A DNA stretch of 64,000 bases from Nemertoderma westbladi (Eukaryota; Xenacoelomorpha; Nemertodermatida; Nemertodermatidae), in the NCBI GenBank assembly GCA_032718475.1, contig JAUCBJ010006829.1, forward strand, positions 1 to 64,000. Direction: 5' to 3'. A model generated the notes under the pieces. It did not search any database and was not told the origin of the DNA. It saw nothing but the letters and a program-made list of their open reading frames with translations. Shown one piece after another: positions 23,522-36,260 of this stretch (position 1 is its first letter; each line of letters opens with the position of its first letter). The position numbers were made by a program, and so were the translations under genes.

Positions 23522-24681
23522 GAAAATAATCCATTAACATTGTAACTACGTAGCCTAATGCAAGAGTAGTATTCGTCACCACCCGTCACCAAGCAACAGT
23601 ACCGCACTTTGTACAGTTAGGCCTACTGCAGTACTGTTTGGATCAAGCTGCCCACAGTTTACGATTGAACCGGAATTGCGGTTGCTGTGTCAGCATTTGA
23701 CAGCGTGATGGAGGTCTCCGCAATTTCGTGGTGAACCGGACGTCTGCTTGAGGAGCGGGACCCACGAAGGCACATTAGAGAAGATCTCAGAAGAGAGAAA
23801 CTCAGTTGCCTCCGCGTCCATGACACACATTCCGGGTAGCTGATTCCACGTTTGTCCGCAATCTTTAGGGACAACCGCTTCACGAACTGCTGTGTTGTCG
23901 GCGCCATCCCTCCAAATGCAGAGAATATGAGGGGTGTAAAAGTCGATAACTCGACTTCACGGATACGCTCCTCATATTTTAGCTGCTTCCGTCGCTCGTG
24001 GTATTGATGGGCTTCCTCTAACTTCATTGCCGCATTGGTTTCTGCCAGCGGGTTAAATACGGAAACATCGATAAAAGTTTTCTGATAGCGACTACCCCAA
24101 AACCCCGATACCGATACGTCGAGTCTGGCCTGCTGATCTGTTGTTGTAGAACGGTAGTTGAACGTTTCTCCCGTTAGCGTTTGCAATACCGGTTCGACCG
24201 CTACGTTGTGGGCCACCTCGGAAAGCGCGTTGGCAATGAAATCCCTAATCTCGTTGTGCCGTATTGAAGGATATCCTCCAGTGGGGCACGAAAGGACGTG
24301 TGTTGCAGAAAATCGCACACCGCAGACACAACGAGAGGGGAGAGATTTCGGTTGCCACCCATACCGGAGACACACTGCATCCCGGAACTCTTCTTTCGAG
24401 AGGTGAGTATGATGTAGGGTTACTGGTTTGCAATTCAGCCAGGCTGACGCACCTTTTTCTGTTACAAGCTCGGATAGGTTCTGTTGGTATGCTGGTAGGT
24501 TATTATAAACACGTTCCGTCTTTTCTTTCAGACCAACAATTGCTTCACACTTAATCTTATGGGCGATTACCTTCTGCGCCTCCAAGATCTCCGGCATATC
24601 TTCCTCGGTTCCAGCGGTGGTAAACGGTTCACATATAAGCCGAGAGTTGGCATATTGGGATTCAAGGTCAGATGGTAACGG
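23491..24681 (-). mobile_element. 5'-truncated retroelement, poly(A)-tailed, copy 1
   Basis: The minus-strand 3' end is a run of 28 A (T 23491-23518 on +). The copy is flanked by ACGCTATTTC on both sides (23481-23490 and 24682-24691), the signature of target-primed insertion into the satellite. It carries the C-terminal part of a retroelement polyprotein (see the frame at 23659-24597) and a short 3' UTR containing an AGGCCTA motif. Confidence 0.85.
23659..24597 (-). pseudogene. Retroelement C-terminal zinc-knuckle and nuclease-like domain, copy 1
   Basis: The 312-residue open frame has a Cys/His cluster CVCGVRFSATHVLSC (C-x-C-x7-H-x3-C) followed by GGYPSIRHNEIRDF. It then has EVAHNVAVEPVLQ, ARLDVSVSGFWG and FIDVSVFNP, and ends VSWTRRQLSF..LLRSSLMCLRG. 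Spaced acidic residues in ARLDV and FIDVSV suggest a PD-(D/E)XK-like nuclease fold. This C-terminal module is widespread in invertebrate RT-type elements; I do not know its formal clade. The frame has no internal stop and continues upstream in phase toward 24680, where the copy is truncated. There is no RT, so no autonomous function. Confidence 0.65.
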
Positions 24682-25242
24682 ACGCTATTTCAGTACATTA
24701 TTTTAGTACAATATTTCAGTAGGGTATTTCTGTACGTTATTTCAGTATGGTATTTTAGTACTGTATTTTAGTACTGTATTTTAGTACGGTATTTCAGTAC
24801 GCTATTTCAGTACATTATTTTAGTACAATATTTCAGTAGGGTATTTCTGTACGTTATTTCAGTACGGTATTTTAGTACAGTATTTCAGTACGGTATTTTA
24901 GTACTGTATTTTAGTACGGTATTTCAGTACGTTATTTCAGTACATTATTTTAGTACATTATTTCAGTACAGTATTTCAGTATGGAATTTCAGTACGGTAT
25001 ATCAGTACGGTATTTTAGTACAGTATTACAGTACATTATTTTAGTACAGTATTTCAGTATGGTATTTCAGTACGTTATTTCAGTACATTATTTTAGTACA
25101 ATATTTCAGTATGGTATTTCAGTACGGTATTTCAGTACGGTATTCTAGTACTGTATTTTAGTACGGTATTTCAGTACGTTATTTCAGTACATTATTTTAG
25201 TACATTATTTCAGTACAGTATTTCAGTATGGTATTTCAGTAC
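24682..25242. repeat. 13-bp satellite, block 2
   Basis: It has the same unit family as the flanking blocks, uninterrupted between retroelement copies 1 and 2. Confidence 0.95.
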
Positions 25243-26171
25243 TAGCACACTGCTATGTTAATACTTTTATTCACAAAATCATAAAAACCTTCAGAAATAC
25301 AAACACAATTATAGGCACTATAACAAACAATTAAAAACAGTAATTAGAGAAACGCGGGAAATTTAAAAAACAATTGTACAACCACCACCAGCTGTATTTG
25401 ACGGCTGCCTAGCAACCAGATTGCTATTTCAAACAGTATGTACTGCTGTACTGTGTACTGCACTGCCTACCACTGCACTGCCATTCAGCCTGTTGGGTCC
25501 GAGTTTGCATTCGCCAGGAGAATGGACGCCTCCGCGATATTGCAGCGGACTGGGCGGCGAGAAGCTGATCTACAGCCACGCAAACAGAGCAGCGACGACC
25601 TCAGCAACGCGAAACTCAGTCGCCGGCGAACCCAGGTGATACTGTCGGAGTACCGGACCTCCCTTTTGTCTGCGATCTTGTGGGCCAGGCGAGTAACAAA
25701 CTGCGTGGCGGCTTTGGACATCCCGCCGAAAGCCGTGAAGATGAGGGGAGTGAAGTTGCCGTGTTCAACCTCCCTCACCCGCTCCTCGTACTTCCGGATC
25801 TTTCGGTCCTCGTGATGGCGATGGGCGGCATCCAAAGACATGGCGGCGTTCGTAGCGGCCAGCGGGTTAAATACTGAAACGTCGATGAAGGTCCTCTGGA
25901 AGCGGTTGCCCCAGAAGCCACTCACCGAAACGTCCAGCCGCGCCTGCTGGTCAGTCGAAGCGGATCGGAGGGCGAACTGCTCGCCTGTCAGTGGCTGGAG
26001 CATCGGCTCAACTGCCACATTGTGCGCCACCTCGGTAAGGGAATCAGCCACGAAATCGCGGATCTCGTTGTGCCTTATGGAGGGGAAACCTCCAGTAGGG
26101 CACGACAGAATATGCGAAGCGGAAAATCGCTCCCCACAGGCACAACGAGCTGGGAGATCCTTAGGGGACCA
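25243..26171 (-). mobile_element. 5'-truncated retroelement, copy 2
   Basis: Satellite lies on both sides. TCAGTAC is shared at the two junctions (25236-25242 and 26172-26178), though a tandem satellite could produce this by phase alone. The coding remnant runs from 26170 to TAG near 25485, about 228 codons. It starts at WSPKDLPARCACG and keeps the Cys/His cluster, SIRHNEIRDF, ARLDVSVSGFWG and FIDVSVFNP. The 3' UTR contains AATAAA near the end, but no long poly(A) is left. By eye it clearly differs from copy 1 in protein sequence, so the copies arrived independently. Confidence 0.75.
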
Positions 26172-29100
26172 TCAGTACGGTATATCAGTACGGTATTTTA
26201 GTACAGTATTACAGTACGGTATTTTAGTACTGTATTTTAGTACGGTATTTCAGTACGTTATTTCAGTACATTATTTTAGTACAGTATTTCAGTATGGTAT
26301 TTTAGTACTGTATTTTAGTACGATATTTTAGTACAGTATTTCAGTACAGTATTTCAGTATGGTATTTCAGTACGGTATTTCAGTACGGTATTTTAGTACA
26401 GTATTACAGTACGTTATTTCAGTACGGTATTTCAGTACAGTATTTCAGTATGGTATTTCAGTACGTTATTTCAGTACATTATTTTAGTACAGTATTTCAG
26501 TATGGTATTTTAGTACTGTATTTTAGTACGATATTTTAGTACAGTATTTCAGTACAGTATTTCAGTATGGTATTTCAGTACGGTATTTCAGTACGGTATT
26601 TTAGTACAGTATTACAGTACGTTATTTCAGTACGGTATTTCAGTACAGTATTTCAGTATGGTATTTCAGTACCGGATCTTACTTAGAATGTTTCAGTTAG
26701 AGTATTTCAGTATGGTATTTCAGTACGGTATATTTTAGTACGGTATATTTTAGTACAGTATTTCAGTATGGTATTTTAGTACTGTATTTTAGTACGGTAT
26801 TTCAGTATGGTATTTCAGTACGGTATATTTTAGTACGGTATATTTTAGTACTGTATTTCAGTATGGTATTTCAGTATGGTATTTCAGTACGGTATTTTAG
26901 TACAGTATTTCAGTATGGTATTTTAGTACTGTATTTTAGTACGGTATTTCAGTACGGTATTTTAGTACGGTATTTCAGTATGGTATTTCAGTACCGTATT
27001 TTACTACTGTATTTTAGTACGGTATTTCTGTACGTTATTTCAGTACGGTATTTTACTACTGTATTTTAGTACAGTATTTCAGTACAGTATTTTAGTACAG
27101 TATTTCAGTACAGTATTTCAGTATGGTATTTCAGTACGGTATATTTTAGTACTGTATTTCAGTATGGTATTTCAGTATGGTATTTCAGTACGGTATTTTA
27201 GTACAGTATTTCAGTACAGTATTTCAGTATGGTATTTCAGTACGGTATATTTTAGTACTGTATTTCAGTATGGTATTTCAGTATGGTATTTCAGTACGGT
27301 ATTTTAGTACAGTATTTCAGTATGGTATTTTAGTACTGTATTTTAGTACGGTATTTCAGTATGGTATTTCAGTACGGTATTTTAGTACGGTATTTCTGTA
27401 CGTTATTTCAGTACGGTATTTTACTACTGTATTTTAGTACAGTATTTCAGTACAGTATTTTAGTACAGTATTTCAGTACAGTATTTCAGTATGGTATTTC
27501 AGTACGGTATATTTTAGTACTGTATTTCAGTATGGTATTTCAGTATGGTATTTCAGTACGGTATTTTAGTACAGTATTTCAGTACAGTATTTCAGTATGG
27601 TATTTCAGTACGGTATATTTTAGTACTGTATTTCAGTATGGTATTTCAGTATGGTATTTCAGTACGGTATTTTAGTACAGTATTTCAGTATGGTATTTTA
27701 GTACTGTATTTTAGTACGGTATTTCAGTATGGTATTTCAGTACGGTATTTTAGTACGGTATTTCAGTATGGTATTTCAGTACCGTATTTTACTTAGAATG
27801 TTTCAGTTAGAGTATTTCAGTATGGTATTTTAGTATGGTATTTCAGTACGGTATATTTTAGTACGGTATATTTTAGTACAGTATTTCAGTATGGTATTTC
27901 AGTACCGGATTTTACTTAGAATGTTTCAGTTAGAGTATTTCAGTATGGTATTTCAGTATGGTATTTCAGTACGGTATATTTTAGTACGGTATATTTTAGT
28001 ACAGTATTTCAGTATGGTATTTTAGTACTGTATTTTAGTACGGTATTTCAGTATGGTATTTCAGTGAGGGTATTTTAGTACAGTATTTCAGTACAGTATT
28101 TCAGCATGGTATTTCAGTACGGTATATTTTAGTACGGTATATTTTAGTACAGTATTTCAGTACAGTATTTCAGTATGGTATTTCAGTACCGGATTTTACT
28201 TAGAATGTTTCAGTTAGAGTATTTCAGTATGGTATTTCAGTATGGTATTTCAGTATGGTATTTTAGTACTGTATTTTAGTACGGTATTTCAGTATGGTAT
28301 TTCAGTGAGGGTATTTTAGTACAGTATTTCAGTACAGTATTTCAGTATGGTATTTCAGTACGGTATATTTTAGTACGGTATATTTTAGTACAGTATTTCA
28401 GTATGGTATTTTAGTTCTGTATTTTAGTACGGTATTTCAGTATGGTATTTCAGTACGGTATTTTAGTACAGTATTTCAGTACAGTATTTCAGTATGGTAT
28501 TTCAGTACGGTATTTTAGTACAGTATTTCAGTATGTATTTTAGTACGGTATTTCAGTATGGTATTTCAGTACGGTATTTTAGTACGGTATTTCAGTATGG
28601 TATTTCAGTACCGGATTTTACTTAGAATGTTTCAGTTAGAGTATTTCAGTATGGTATTTCAGTATGGTATTTCAGTATGGTATTTCAGTATGGTATTTCA
28701 GTATGGTATTTCAGTATGGTATTTCAGTACGGTATATTTTAGTACTGTATTTCAGTATGGTATTTCAGTACGGTATATTTTAGTACTGTATTTCAGTATG
28801 GTATTTTAGTACTGTATTTTAGTACGGTATTTCAGTATGGTATTTCAGTATGGTATTTCAGTACGGTATATTTTAGTACTGTATTTCAGTAGGGTATTTC
28901 AGTACGGTATTTCAGTATGGTATTTCAGTATGGTATTTCAGTACGGTATATTTTAGTACTGTATTTCAGTATGGTATTTTAGTACTGTATTTTAGTACAG
29001 TATTTCAGTATAGTATTTTAGTACTGTATTTTAGTACAGTATTTCAGTATGGTATTTTAGTACTGTATTTTAGTACGGTATTTCAGTATGGTATTTCAGT

Positions 29101-30282
29101 ATGGTATTTCAGTACGGTATATTTTAGTACTCTATTTCAGTAGGGTATTTCTGTACGTTATTTCAGTACGGTATTTTTAGTACAGTATTTCAGTATGGTA
29201 TTTTAGTACTGTATTTTAGTACGGTATTTCAGTATGGTATTTCAGTATGGTATTTCAGTACGGTATATTTTAGTACTGTATTTCAGTATGGTATTTCAGT
29301 ATGGTATTTCAGTATGGTATTTTAGTACAGTACTTCAGTATGGTATTTTAGTATGGTATTTCAGTACGTTATTTCAGTACATTATTTTAGTACAGTATTT
29401 CAGTATGGTATTTCAGTATGGTATTTCAGTACCGGATTTTACTTAGAATGTTTCAGTTAGAGTATTTCAGTATGGTATTTCAGTACGGTATTTCAGTATG
29501 GTATTTCAGTATGGTATTTCAGTACGGTATATTTTAGTACTGTATTTCAGTATGGTATTTTAGTACTGTATTTTAGTACGGTATTTCAGTATGGTATTTC
29601 AGTATGGTATTTCAGTACGGTATATTTTAGTACTGTATTTCAGTATGGTATTTTAGTACTGTATTTTAGTACAGTATTTCAGTATGGTATTTTAGTACTG
29701 TATTTAGTACAGTATTTCAGTATGGTATTTTAGTACTGTATTTTAGTACGGTATTTCAGTATGGTGTTTCAGTATGGTATTTCAGTACGGTATATTTTAG
29801 TACTCTATTTCAGTAGGGTATTTCTGTACGTTATTTCAGTACGGTATTTTAGTACAGTATTTCAGTATGGTATTTTAGTACTGTATTTTAGTACGGTATT
29901 TCAGTATGGTATTTCAGTATGGTATTTCAGTACGGTATATTTTAGTACTGTATTTCAGTATGGTATTTCAGTATGGTATTTCAGTATGGTATTTTAGTAC
30001 AGTACTTCAGTATGGTATTTTAGTATGGTATTTCAGTACGTTATTTCAGTACATTATTTTAGTACAGTATTTCAGTATAGTATTTCAGTATGGTATTTCA
30101 GTACGGAATTATAATTAGAGTGTTTCAGTTAGAGTATTTCAGTATGGTATTTCAGTAGGCTATTTCTGTACGTTATTTCAGTACGGTATTTTACTACTGT
30201 ATTTTAGTACAGTATTTCAGTACAGTATTTTAGTACAGTATTTTAGTACGGTATTTCAGTATGGTATTTCAGTACGGTATAT
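26172..30282. repeat. 13-bp satellite, block 3 (4.1 kb)
   Basis: This is the longest block. A higher-order pattern is visible: a phrase containing CCGGATTTTACTTAGAATG and TTTCAGTTAGAGTATTTCAG recurs near 26683, 27783, 27903, 28193, 28614 and 29431. Long plus-strand frames reading MVFQYGISVRYFSTVF-like repeats are translations of the satellite. Confidence 0.95.
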
Positions 30283-31225
30283 TTTTTGTTTGTTTAACTC
30301 TTTAAGTCTCATTTATTCACATAGATAATAAAACGTTAATGCTAAACAATACCCACCACCAGCCGACGTTACTAGGCAACCAATGTAGGAGGGAAATTTA
30401 AAATGAAATCCTTTGCCCGCCCCCAACACAGAAACAGTCTCTACGGTGTATGAGTATGGAGCATACTACTGTATTTACCCCACCCTACCGAACTGCGCCA
30501 ACACCCAGGGTCTGAGTCCGCGTTAGCCAACCGGATCGATGAGTCGGTGACTGCCTCCCGCACCGGTCGCCTAGCAGCTGAACGGTACCCGCGTAAACAC
30601 ATTAAGGACGACATGAGGAGGGAGAAACTGATTCTCCGACGTACCCATGAGACGCACTCCGGATAGGGAACCTGCCGTTTGTCGGACAACTTCACCGCCA
30701 GTCGTTTGACAAACTGATGGGCAGCTGGTGCCATTCCGCCGAAAGGTGAGAAAATTAAGGGAGTGAAGGTGGAGTGTTCCACCTCGCGTAATCTCACCTC
30801 GTATTTCCGGCACTTCCTCGCCTCGTGGTTGAGATGGGCGGCGTCAATCGACATCACCGCGTTGGTGTCTGCCAGCGGGTTGAACACCGACACATCGATA
30901 AACATTTTCTGGTAGCAATTGCCCCAGAATCCGCTCACTGACACGTCGAGCCGCGCCAGCTGGTCCGTCGAGGTGCAGCGGAGGGAGAAGGACTCCCCCG
31001 TTAGTGGCTGGAGCATCGGTTCGACTGCCACATTGTGGGCCACCTCGGTTAGGGTGTCGGCGACGAAATCGCGGATCTCGTTGTGTCTGATGGAGGGGAA
31101 ACCTCCAGTGGGACACGACAGAACGTGGGTTGTAGAAAATCGGGACCCACAAACACAATGAGATGGTAGGTACTTCGGCGACCAACCGTAGCGGAGACAA
31201 ACAGCATCCCAAAAGCGCATACAAA
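30283..31225 (-). mobile_element. 5'-truncated retroelement, copy 3 at satellite edge
   Basis: The frame from about 31221 (FWDAVCLRYGW) to the stop near 30441 carries the same module: CVCGSRFSTTHVLSC, SIRHNEIRDF, ARLDVSVSGFWG, FIDVSVFNP and MCLRGYRS. The 3' side ends in an A-rich stretch (T-rich on + at 30282-30290) against the satellite, and AATAAA lies upstream of it. The far side is not satellite, so this copy lies at or formed the array boundary. The frame is intact over about 260 codons but lacks RT. Confidence 0.75.
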
Positions 31226-31239
31226 AAACCTTTGGGGCT

Positions 31240-32876
31240 TGATATCTCGGAATGAGGTTTTTGGAGTTACGTGCCTTTACCTTTTGAGGGCAGATTTTAT
31301 TGCGTTGTTTAAATCTCATAGTATGAAAGGGACTGCGATAACATGTCTTCCATGTTTGTAATTGTTGAAATTAAGTTTGTAGAATGTATTGTTTGTGCGA
31401 AATACTAAACGAATGTTGACTGAATCCAATTCCCAGAACATAATAATTATCAATATGAGACATGTGACGAACATGAACATGAACGAACAACAGGGATTTC
31501 TATTCTGTATGAAACTCGCTGGTTACAGTTGTGTGTGCCGGCCTCGATCCTAATCCGAATCGACTGTCATGTAACCCTAATCCTAAGTCATAATCTAAGA
31601 AATTTAGAGGAATTTCTGACATTATTGCCATCTAGGCCCGAAGGGCCGTTAAATAAATTACAGTTATAATTATGTTTAAGGCCTGACTAAGTAACCCTAC
31701 CAAAAGAAAAAACGAATTAAATAACCGCCTTGTTTGTATTGTACACTTTGACTCGTTTTGTACCCTTTGACCGCCTGGTTTTTGTACACTTTGACTCGTT
31801 TTGTACCTTTGACCGCCTGGTTTTTGTACCCTTTGTCTTGTTGTACCCTTTGACCGCCTGGTTTGTAGCCTTTGTCTCGTTGTACGCTTTCCTGTTGTAC
31901 CTTTGACTCGTTTTGTTCCCTTTGACTCGCTATACCCATTTACCTTTGTACCCATTGACTAGTGTAAGGTGCCATACTCGCAAAATGATTGCCTGAGTAT
32001 TTAATCGTGATTCTTTAGAATAATAATTGCTAATTTATTTCGTTGAGGTGTTGACATGATAAATTAATATTTCAGTATCTATAATATCGGCATAAGGTAA
32101 GTTTTAATATTTTTTGCAAATTGGATCGCCTCTATGCCTAAAACTCAAAATTTTATTTCCAGTTGCCGTTACACACACAAATCCTCTGTGCGCCTTTGGG
32201 TTGGGGTGGTGCAGATTAAGAGGGGGTTGAAGGGGGGAACAGTAGTCAGCCAGCAACACCCCAACACACTAATAATAGCTGCAGGAACCAGCTCCAATGA
32301 TAATAGTGATTTTATTAATCGGTTCTATGGAGAAAAGTCACGCTCCTCCCCATCCTGATTGATCTGTCTACTATTGGAATTACTCATCTGTAAATTTGAT
32401 AACCAATATGATATTAACTACATCTATACCATTAAATTGTGTATTGTGATGTGTGACTGGGACATTGACTGTTGTGATATTTCGAATTTCAACCACAGTA
32501 TTGTGGAATTACTGTAGCAATGGGTTCAGGGCGTGGCCTAAGATAAAAGTTTACGATATTGTCGTAAACAGTAAATGTAATAAATTTAATGCGTTCTAAA
32601 TGAAAAAATTTTCCCCCGAAATATAACTTCGATCTTATATCCTTCTTTGCTGACTAGAATAACCCCATTTCCTTTACTAAACGAAATATTCCAAATTTTC
32701 TCTTATCTCTTCCCAGTGCCCAGTAGTGCAGCTAATTACTTGTTAGAAGTAAGTTCGTTGAGTAAGTTGATAGTTGGAACAGATCTTGTGGAAGCTGCAA
32801 CACAATCTTTAGAAAGTAAAGACTTTTATTCCAAGCGGACAATAGTTTGTCAGCTTTTCATTTATTTTAAATGTCT
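31240..32876. other. Intronic sequence, no gene seen
   Basis: This lies inside the large GPCR intron. It contains a degenerate array at about 31736-31950 made of TTGACTCGTTTTGTACC and TTTGACCGCCTGG phrases in four to five copies. The remaining frames are short and lack recognisable domains. Confidence 0.45.
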
Positions 32877-35364
32877 TCTGTTGAAAGGCCAATATAAAAG
32901 TTGAAAGGCTTTCTTATCCCAGATGTGATTGGCTAACTCATTCTGTTGAAAGGCCAATATAAAAGTTGAAAGGCTTTCTTATCCCAGATGTGATTGGCTA
33001 ACTCATTCTGTTGAAAGGCCAATATAAAAGTTGAAAGGCTTTCTTATCCCAGATGTGATTGGCTAACTCCTTCTGTTGAAAGGCCAATATAAAAGTTGAA
33101 AGGCTTTCTTATAGCAGAGATATGATTGGCTAACTCCTTCTTTTGAAATGTCAATATAAAAGTTGAAAGGCTTTCTTATCCCAGATATGATTGGCTAACT
33201 CCTTATCTTGAAAGGCCAATATAAAAGTTGAAAGGCTTTCTTATCCCAGATGTGATTTGCTAATTCCTTCTGTTGAAAAGCCAATATAAAAGTTGAAAGG
33301 CTTTCTTATCCCAGATATGATTGGCTAACTCCTTCTGTTGAAAGGTCAATATAAAAGTTGAAAGGCTTTCTTATCCCAGATATGATTGGCTAACTCCTTC
33401 TGTTGAAAGGCCACTATAAAAGTTGAAAGGCTTTCTTATCCCAGATATGATTGGCTAACTCCTTCTGTTGAAAGGCCAATATAAAAGTTGAAAGGCTTTC
33501 TCATCCCAGATATTATTGGCTAACTCCTTCTGTTGAAAGGCCAATATAAAAGTTGAAAGGCTTTCTTATCCCAGATATGATTGGCTAACTCCTTCTGTTG
33601 AAAGGCCAATATAAAAGTTGAAAGGCTTTCTTATAGCAGAGATATGATTGGCTAACTCCTTCTTTTGAAATGTCAATATAAAAGTTGAAAGGCTTTCTTA
33701 TCCCAGATATGATTGGCTAACTCCTTCTGCTGAAAGACCAATATAAAATTTGAAAGGCTTTCTCATCCCAGATATTATTGGCTAACTCCTTCTGTTGAAA
33801 GGCCAATCCAATATAAAAGTTGAAAGGCTTTCGTATCCCAGATATGATTGGCTAACTCCTTCTGTTGAAAGGCCAATATAAAAGTTGAAAGGCTTTCTTA
33901 TCCCAGATATGATTGGCTACCTAATTCTGTTGAAAGGCCAATATAAAAGTTGAAAGGCTTTCTTATCCCAGATATGATTGGCTAACTCCTTCTGTTGAAA
34001 GGCCAATATAAAAGTTGAAAGGCTTTCTTATCCCAGATATGATTGGCTACCTAATTCTGTTGAAAGGCCAATATAAAAGTTGAAAGGCTTTCTTATCCCA
34101 GATATGATTGGCTAACTCCTTCTGTTGAAAGGCCAATATAAAAGTTGAAAGGCTTTCTTATCCCAGATATGATTGGCTAACTCATTCTGTTAAAAGGTCA
34201 ATATAAAAGTTGAAAGGCTTTCTTATCCAGATGTGATTTGCTAACTCCTTCTGTTGAAAGGCCAATATAAAAGTTGAAAGGCTTTCTTATCCCAGATATG
34301 ATTGGCTAACTCCTTATCTTGAAAGGCCAATATAAAAGTTGAAAGGCTTTCTTATCCAGATGTGATTTGCTAACTCCTTCTGTTGAAAGGCCAATATAAA
34401 AGTTGAAAGGCTTTCTTATCCCAGATATGATTGGCTAACTCCTTATCTTGAAAGGCCAATATAAAAGTTGAAAGGCTTTCTTATCCCAGATATGATTGGC
34501 TAACTCATTCTGTTGAAAGGTCAATATAAAAGTTGAAAGGCTTTCTTATCCAGATGTGATTTGCTAACTCCTTCTGTTGAAAGGCCAATATAAAAGTTGA
34601 AAGGCTTTCTTATCCAGATGTGATTTGCTATCTCCTTCTGTTGAAAGGCCAATAAAAGTTGAAAGGCTTTCTTATCCCAGATATGATTGGCTAACTCCTT
34701 ATCTTGAAAGGCCAATATAAAAGTTGAAAGGCTTTCTTATCCCAGATATGATTGGCTAACTCCTTCTGTTGAAAGGCCAATATAAAAGTTGAAAGGCTTT
34801 CTTATCCCAGATATGATTGGCTAACTCCTTCTGTTGAAAGGCCAATATAAAAGTTGAAAGGCTTTCTTATCCCAGATAAGATTGGCTAACTCCTTCTGTT
34901 GAATGGCCAATATAAAAGTTGAAAGGCTTTCTTATCCCAGATAAGATTGGCTAACTCCTTCTGTTGAAAGGCCAATATAAAAGTTGAAAGGCTTTCTCAT
35001 CCCAGACATTATTGGCTAACTCCTTCTGTTGAAAGGCCAATATAAAAGTTGAAAGGCTTTCTTATCCCAGATATGATTGGCTAACTCCTTCTGTTGAAAG
35101 GCCAATATAAAAGTTGAAAGGCTTTCTTATCCCAGATAAGATTGGCTAACTCCTTCTGTTGAAAGGCCAATATAAAAGTTGAAAGGCTTTCTCATCCCAG
35201 ACATTACTGGCTAACTCCTTCTGTTGAAAGGCCAATATAAAAGTTGAAAGGCTTTCTTATCCCAGATATGATTGGCTAACTCCTTCTGTTGAAAGGCCAA
35301 TATAAAAGTTGAAAGGCTTTCTTATCCCAGATATGATTGGCTAACTCCTTCTGTTGAAAGGCCA
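32877..35364. repeat. 65-bp minisatellite (about 38 copies)
   Basis: Each unit contains TTGAAAGGCCAATATAAAAG, then GTTGAAAGGCTTTCTTATCC, then CAGATATGATTGGCTAACTC. The array is homogeneous with small indels. Every unit juxtaposes a CCAAT motif, a TATAAAA motif and an inverted CCAAT (ATTGG). It is intronic in the GPCR gene. Confidence 0.95.
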
Positions 35365-35841
35365 TATCATTCAGCTGGGGTCATAGTACTTTATCATCCT
35401 ACTTACCGGTAGATATTTCGTTTTACTGTTGCGCGTTTAACTCTTTGAGCTAACGAAACGGCAATAAATATATATTAACATTCGCTTACTCTTACCTACC
35501 TCTTTTTACTTTATTACCTATCATCTTATTGGTGTAATGTGTTTTTGTCACAATCGTGATAGAAAGACTTTGTAGTGAAATAGTGAGCGAAAGTAATAAT
35601 TGTGAGTGAGAGCATTACATTTTTCATTGTTTTTTTTTCAGATTAATTTTTTTTAGTTTGTTCTTTCAACCTGAAAATGGTACGATTTCCTTTGTGAAGA
35701 CATCCTGAGAAAGCCACCTCATTTCCGTATAATCATCCGCTGCAATGTATGTAACTAAAGTCAGTAGTAGTTTAAAATATTAATTTATTAATCATTAATA
35801 TTTATAATTAATTATAAATAATATAAATATAGTTGACATAC
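35365..35841. other. Intron sequence next to GPCR middle exon
   Basis: AT-rich, without domains. It forms the 5' end of the 13.2-kb GPCR intron on the minus strand. Confidence 0.5.
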
Positions 35842-36036
35842 CCACGCCTCGCATTTTTTTCCCTTGCATCCATATCTTCAATGCTATCATTACACAAAAT
35901 ATCGAGGCAACGACGCCAAAAACCGCAGTTGGAACGAGGAAAAGGTACGTCCACGAGGGTTCACCAACGGTTACACCATCGAAACAAATTGCAGCAATAG
36001 TCGGCACATGTGGCCTAATGTAGGCTAAACTCAATC
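35842..36036 (-). CDS. GPCR middle exon (TM4 end, ECL2, TM5, ICL3 start)
   Basis: Acceptor TTATTTTTATAG precedes base 36036, and donor G|GTATGT follows base 35842. The exon is 195 bases, phase 1 in and phase 1 out. It encodes LSLAYIRPHVPTIAAICFDG, with the extracellular loop 2 cysteine usually disulfide-bonded to TM3. Next comes WTYLFLVPTAVFGVVASIF (TM5), then KIWMQGKKMRGV as the start of the third intracellular loop. Spacing and hydrophobicity match a class A receptor. It joins the 37170-37276 exon and the 22385-22674 exon without breaking frame. Confidence 0.8.
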
Positions 36037-36260
36037 CTATAAAAATAATTTTATTAATAGATTGAAATAAACCATTATATTGCATGAGTATAATATTATT
36101 TGTTAAGCATTCAATTTGTTGTTGTTATTATGTCACACCAAATCGTTTCTCGTTTCCCTGTCACGTTTAGCAGATAGGTTTTATCATCAGAAGATCCAAT
36201 AAGAGGAAACACAAAAATGGGATACTAAAATTATCGCGCTCTCGTCACCGTGGTAATCAT

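Noticed and set aside
24158-24554. Plus-strand ORFs over the retroelement nuclease-like domain
   Set aside because: They are antisense to the conserved minus-strand frame and carry no motifs of their own; the same holds at 25421-26331 and 30919-31161.
26863-30118. Many plus-strand ORFs reading MVFQYGISVRYF-like repeats
   Set aside because: They are produced by the 13-bp satellite; frames shift with each unit variant and the same peptide appears in several frames.
31632-31955. Lysine/threonine-rich minus-strand ORFs
   Set aside because: They follow a degenerate minisatellite with GTACC/TTTGACTCG phrases; repetitive translation only.
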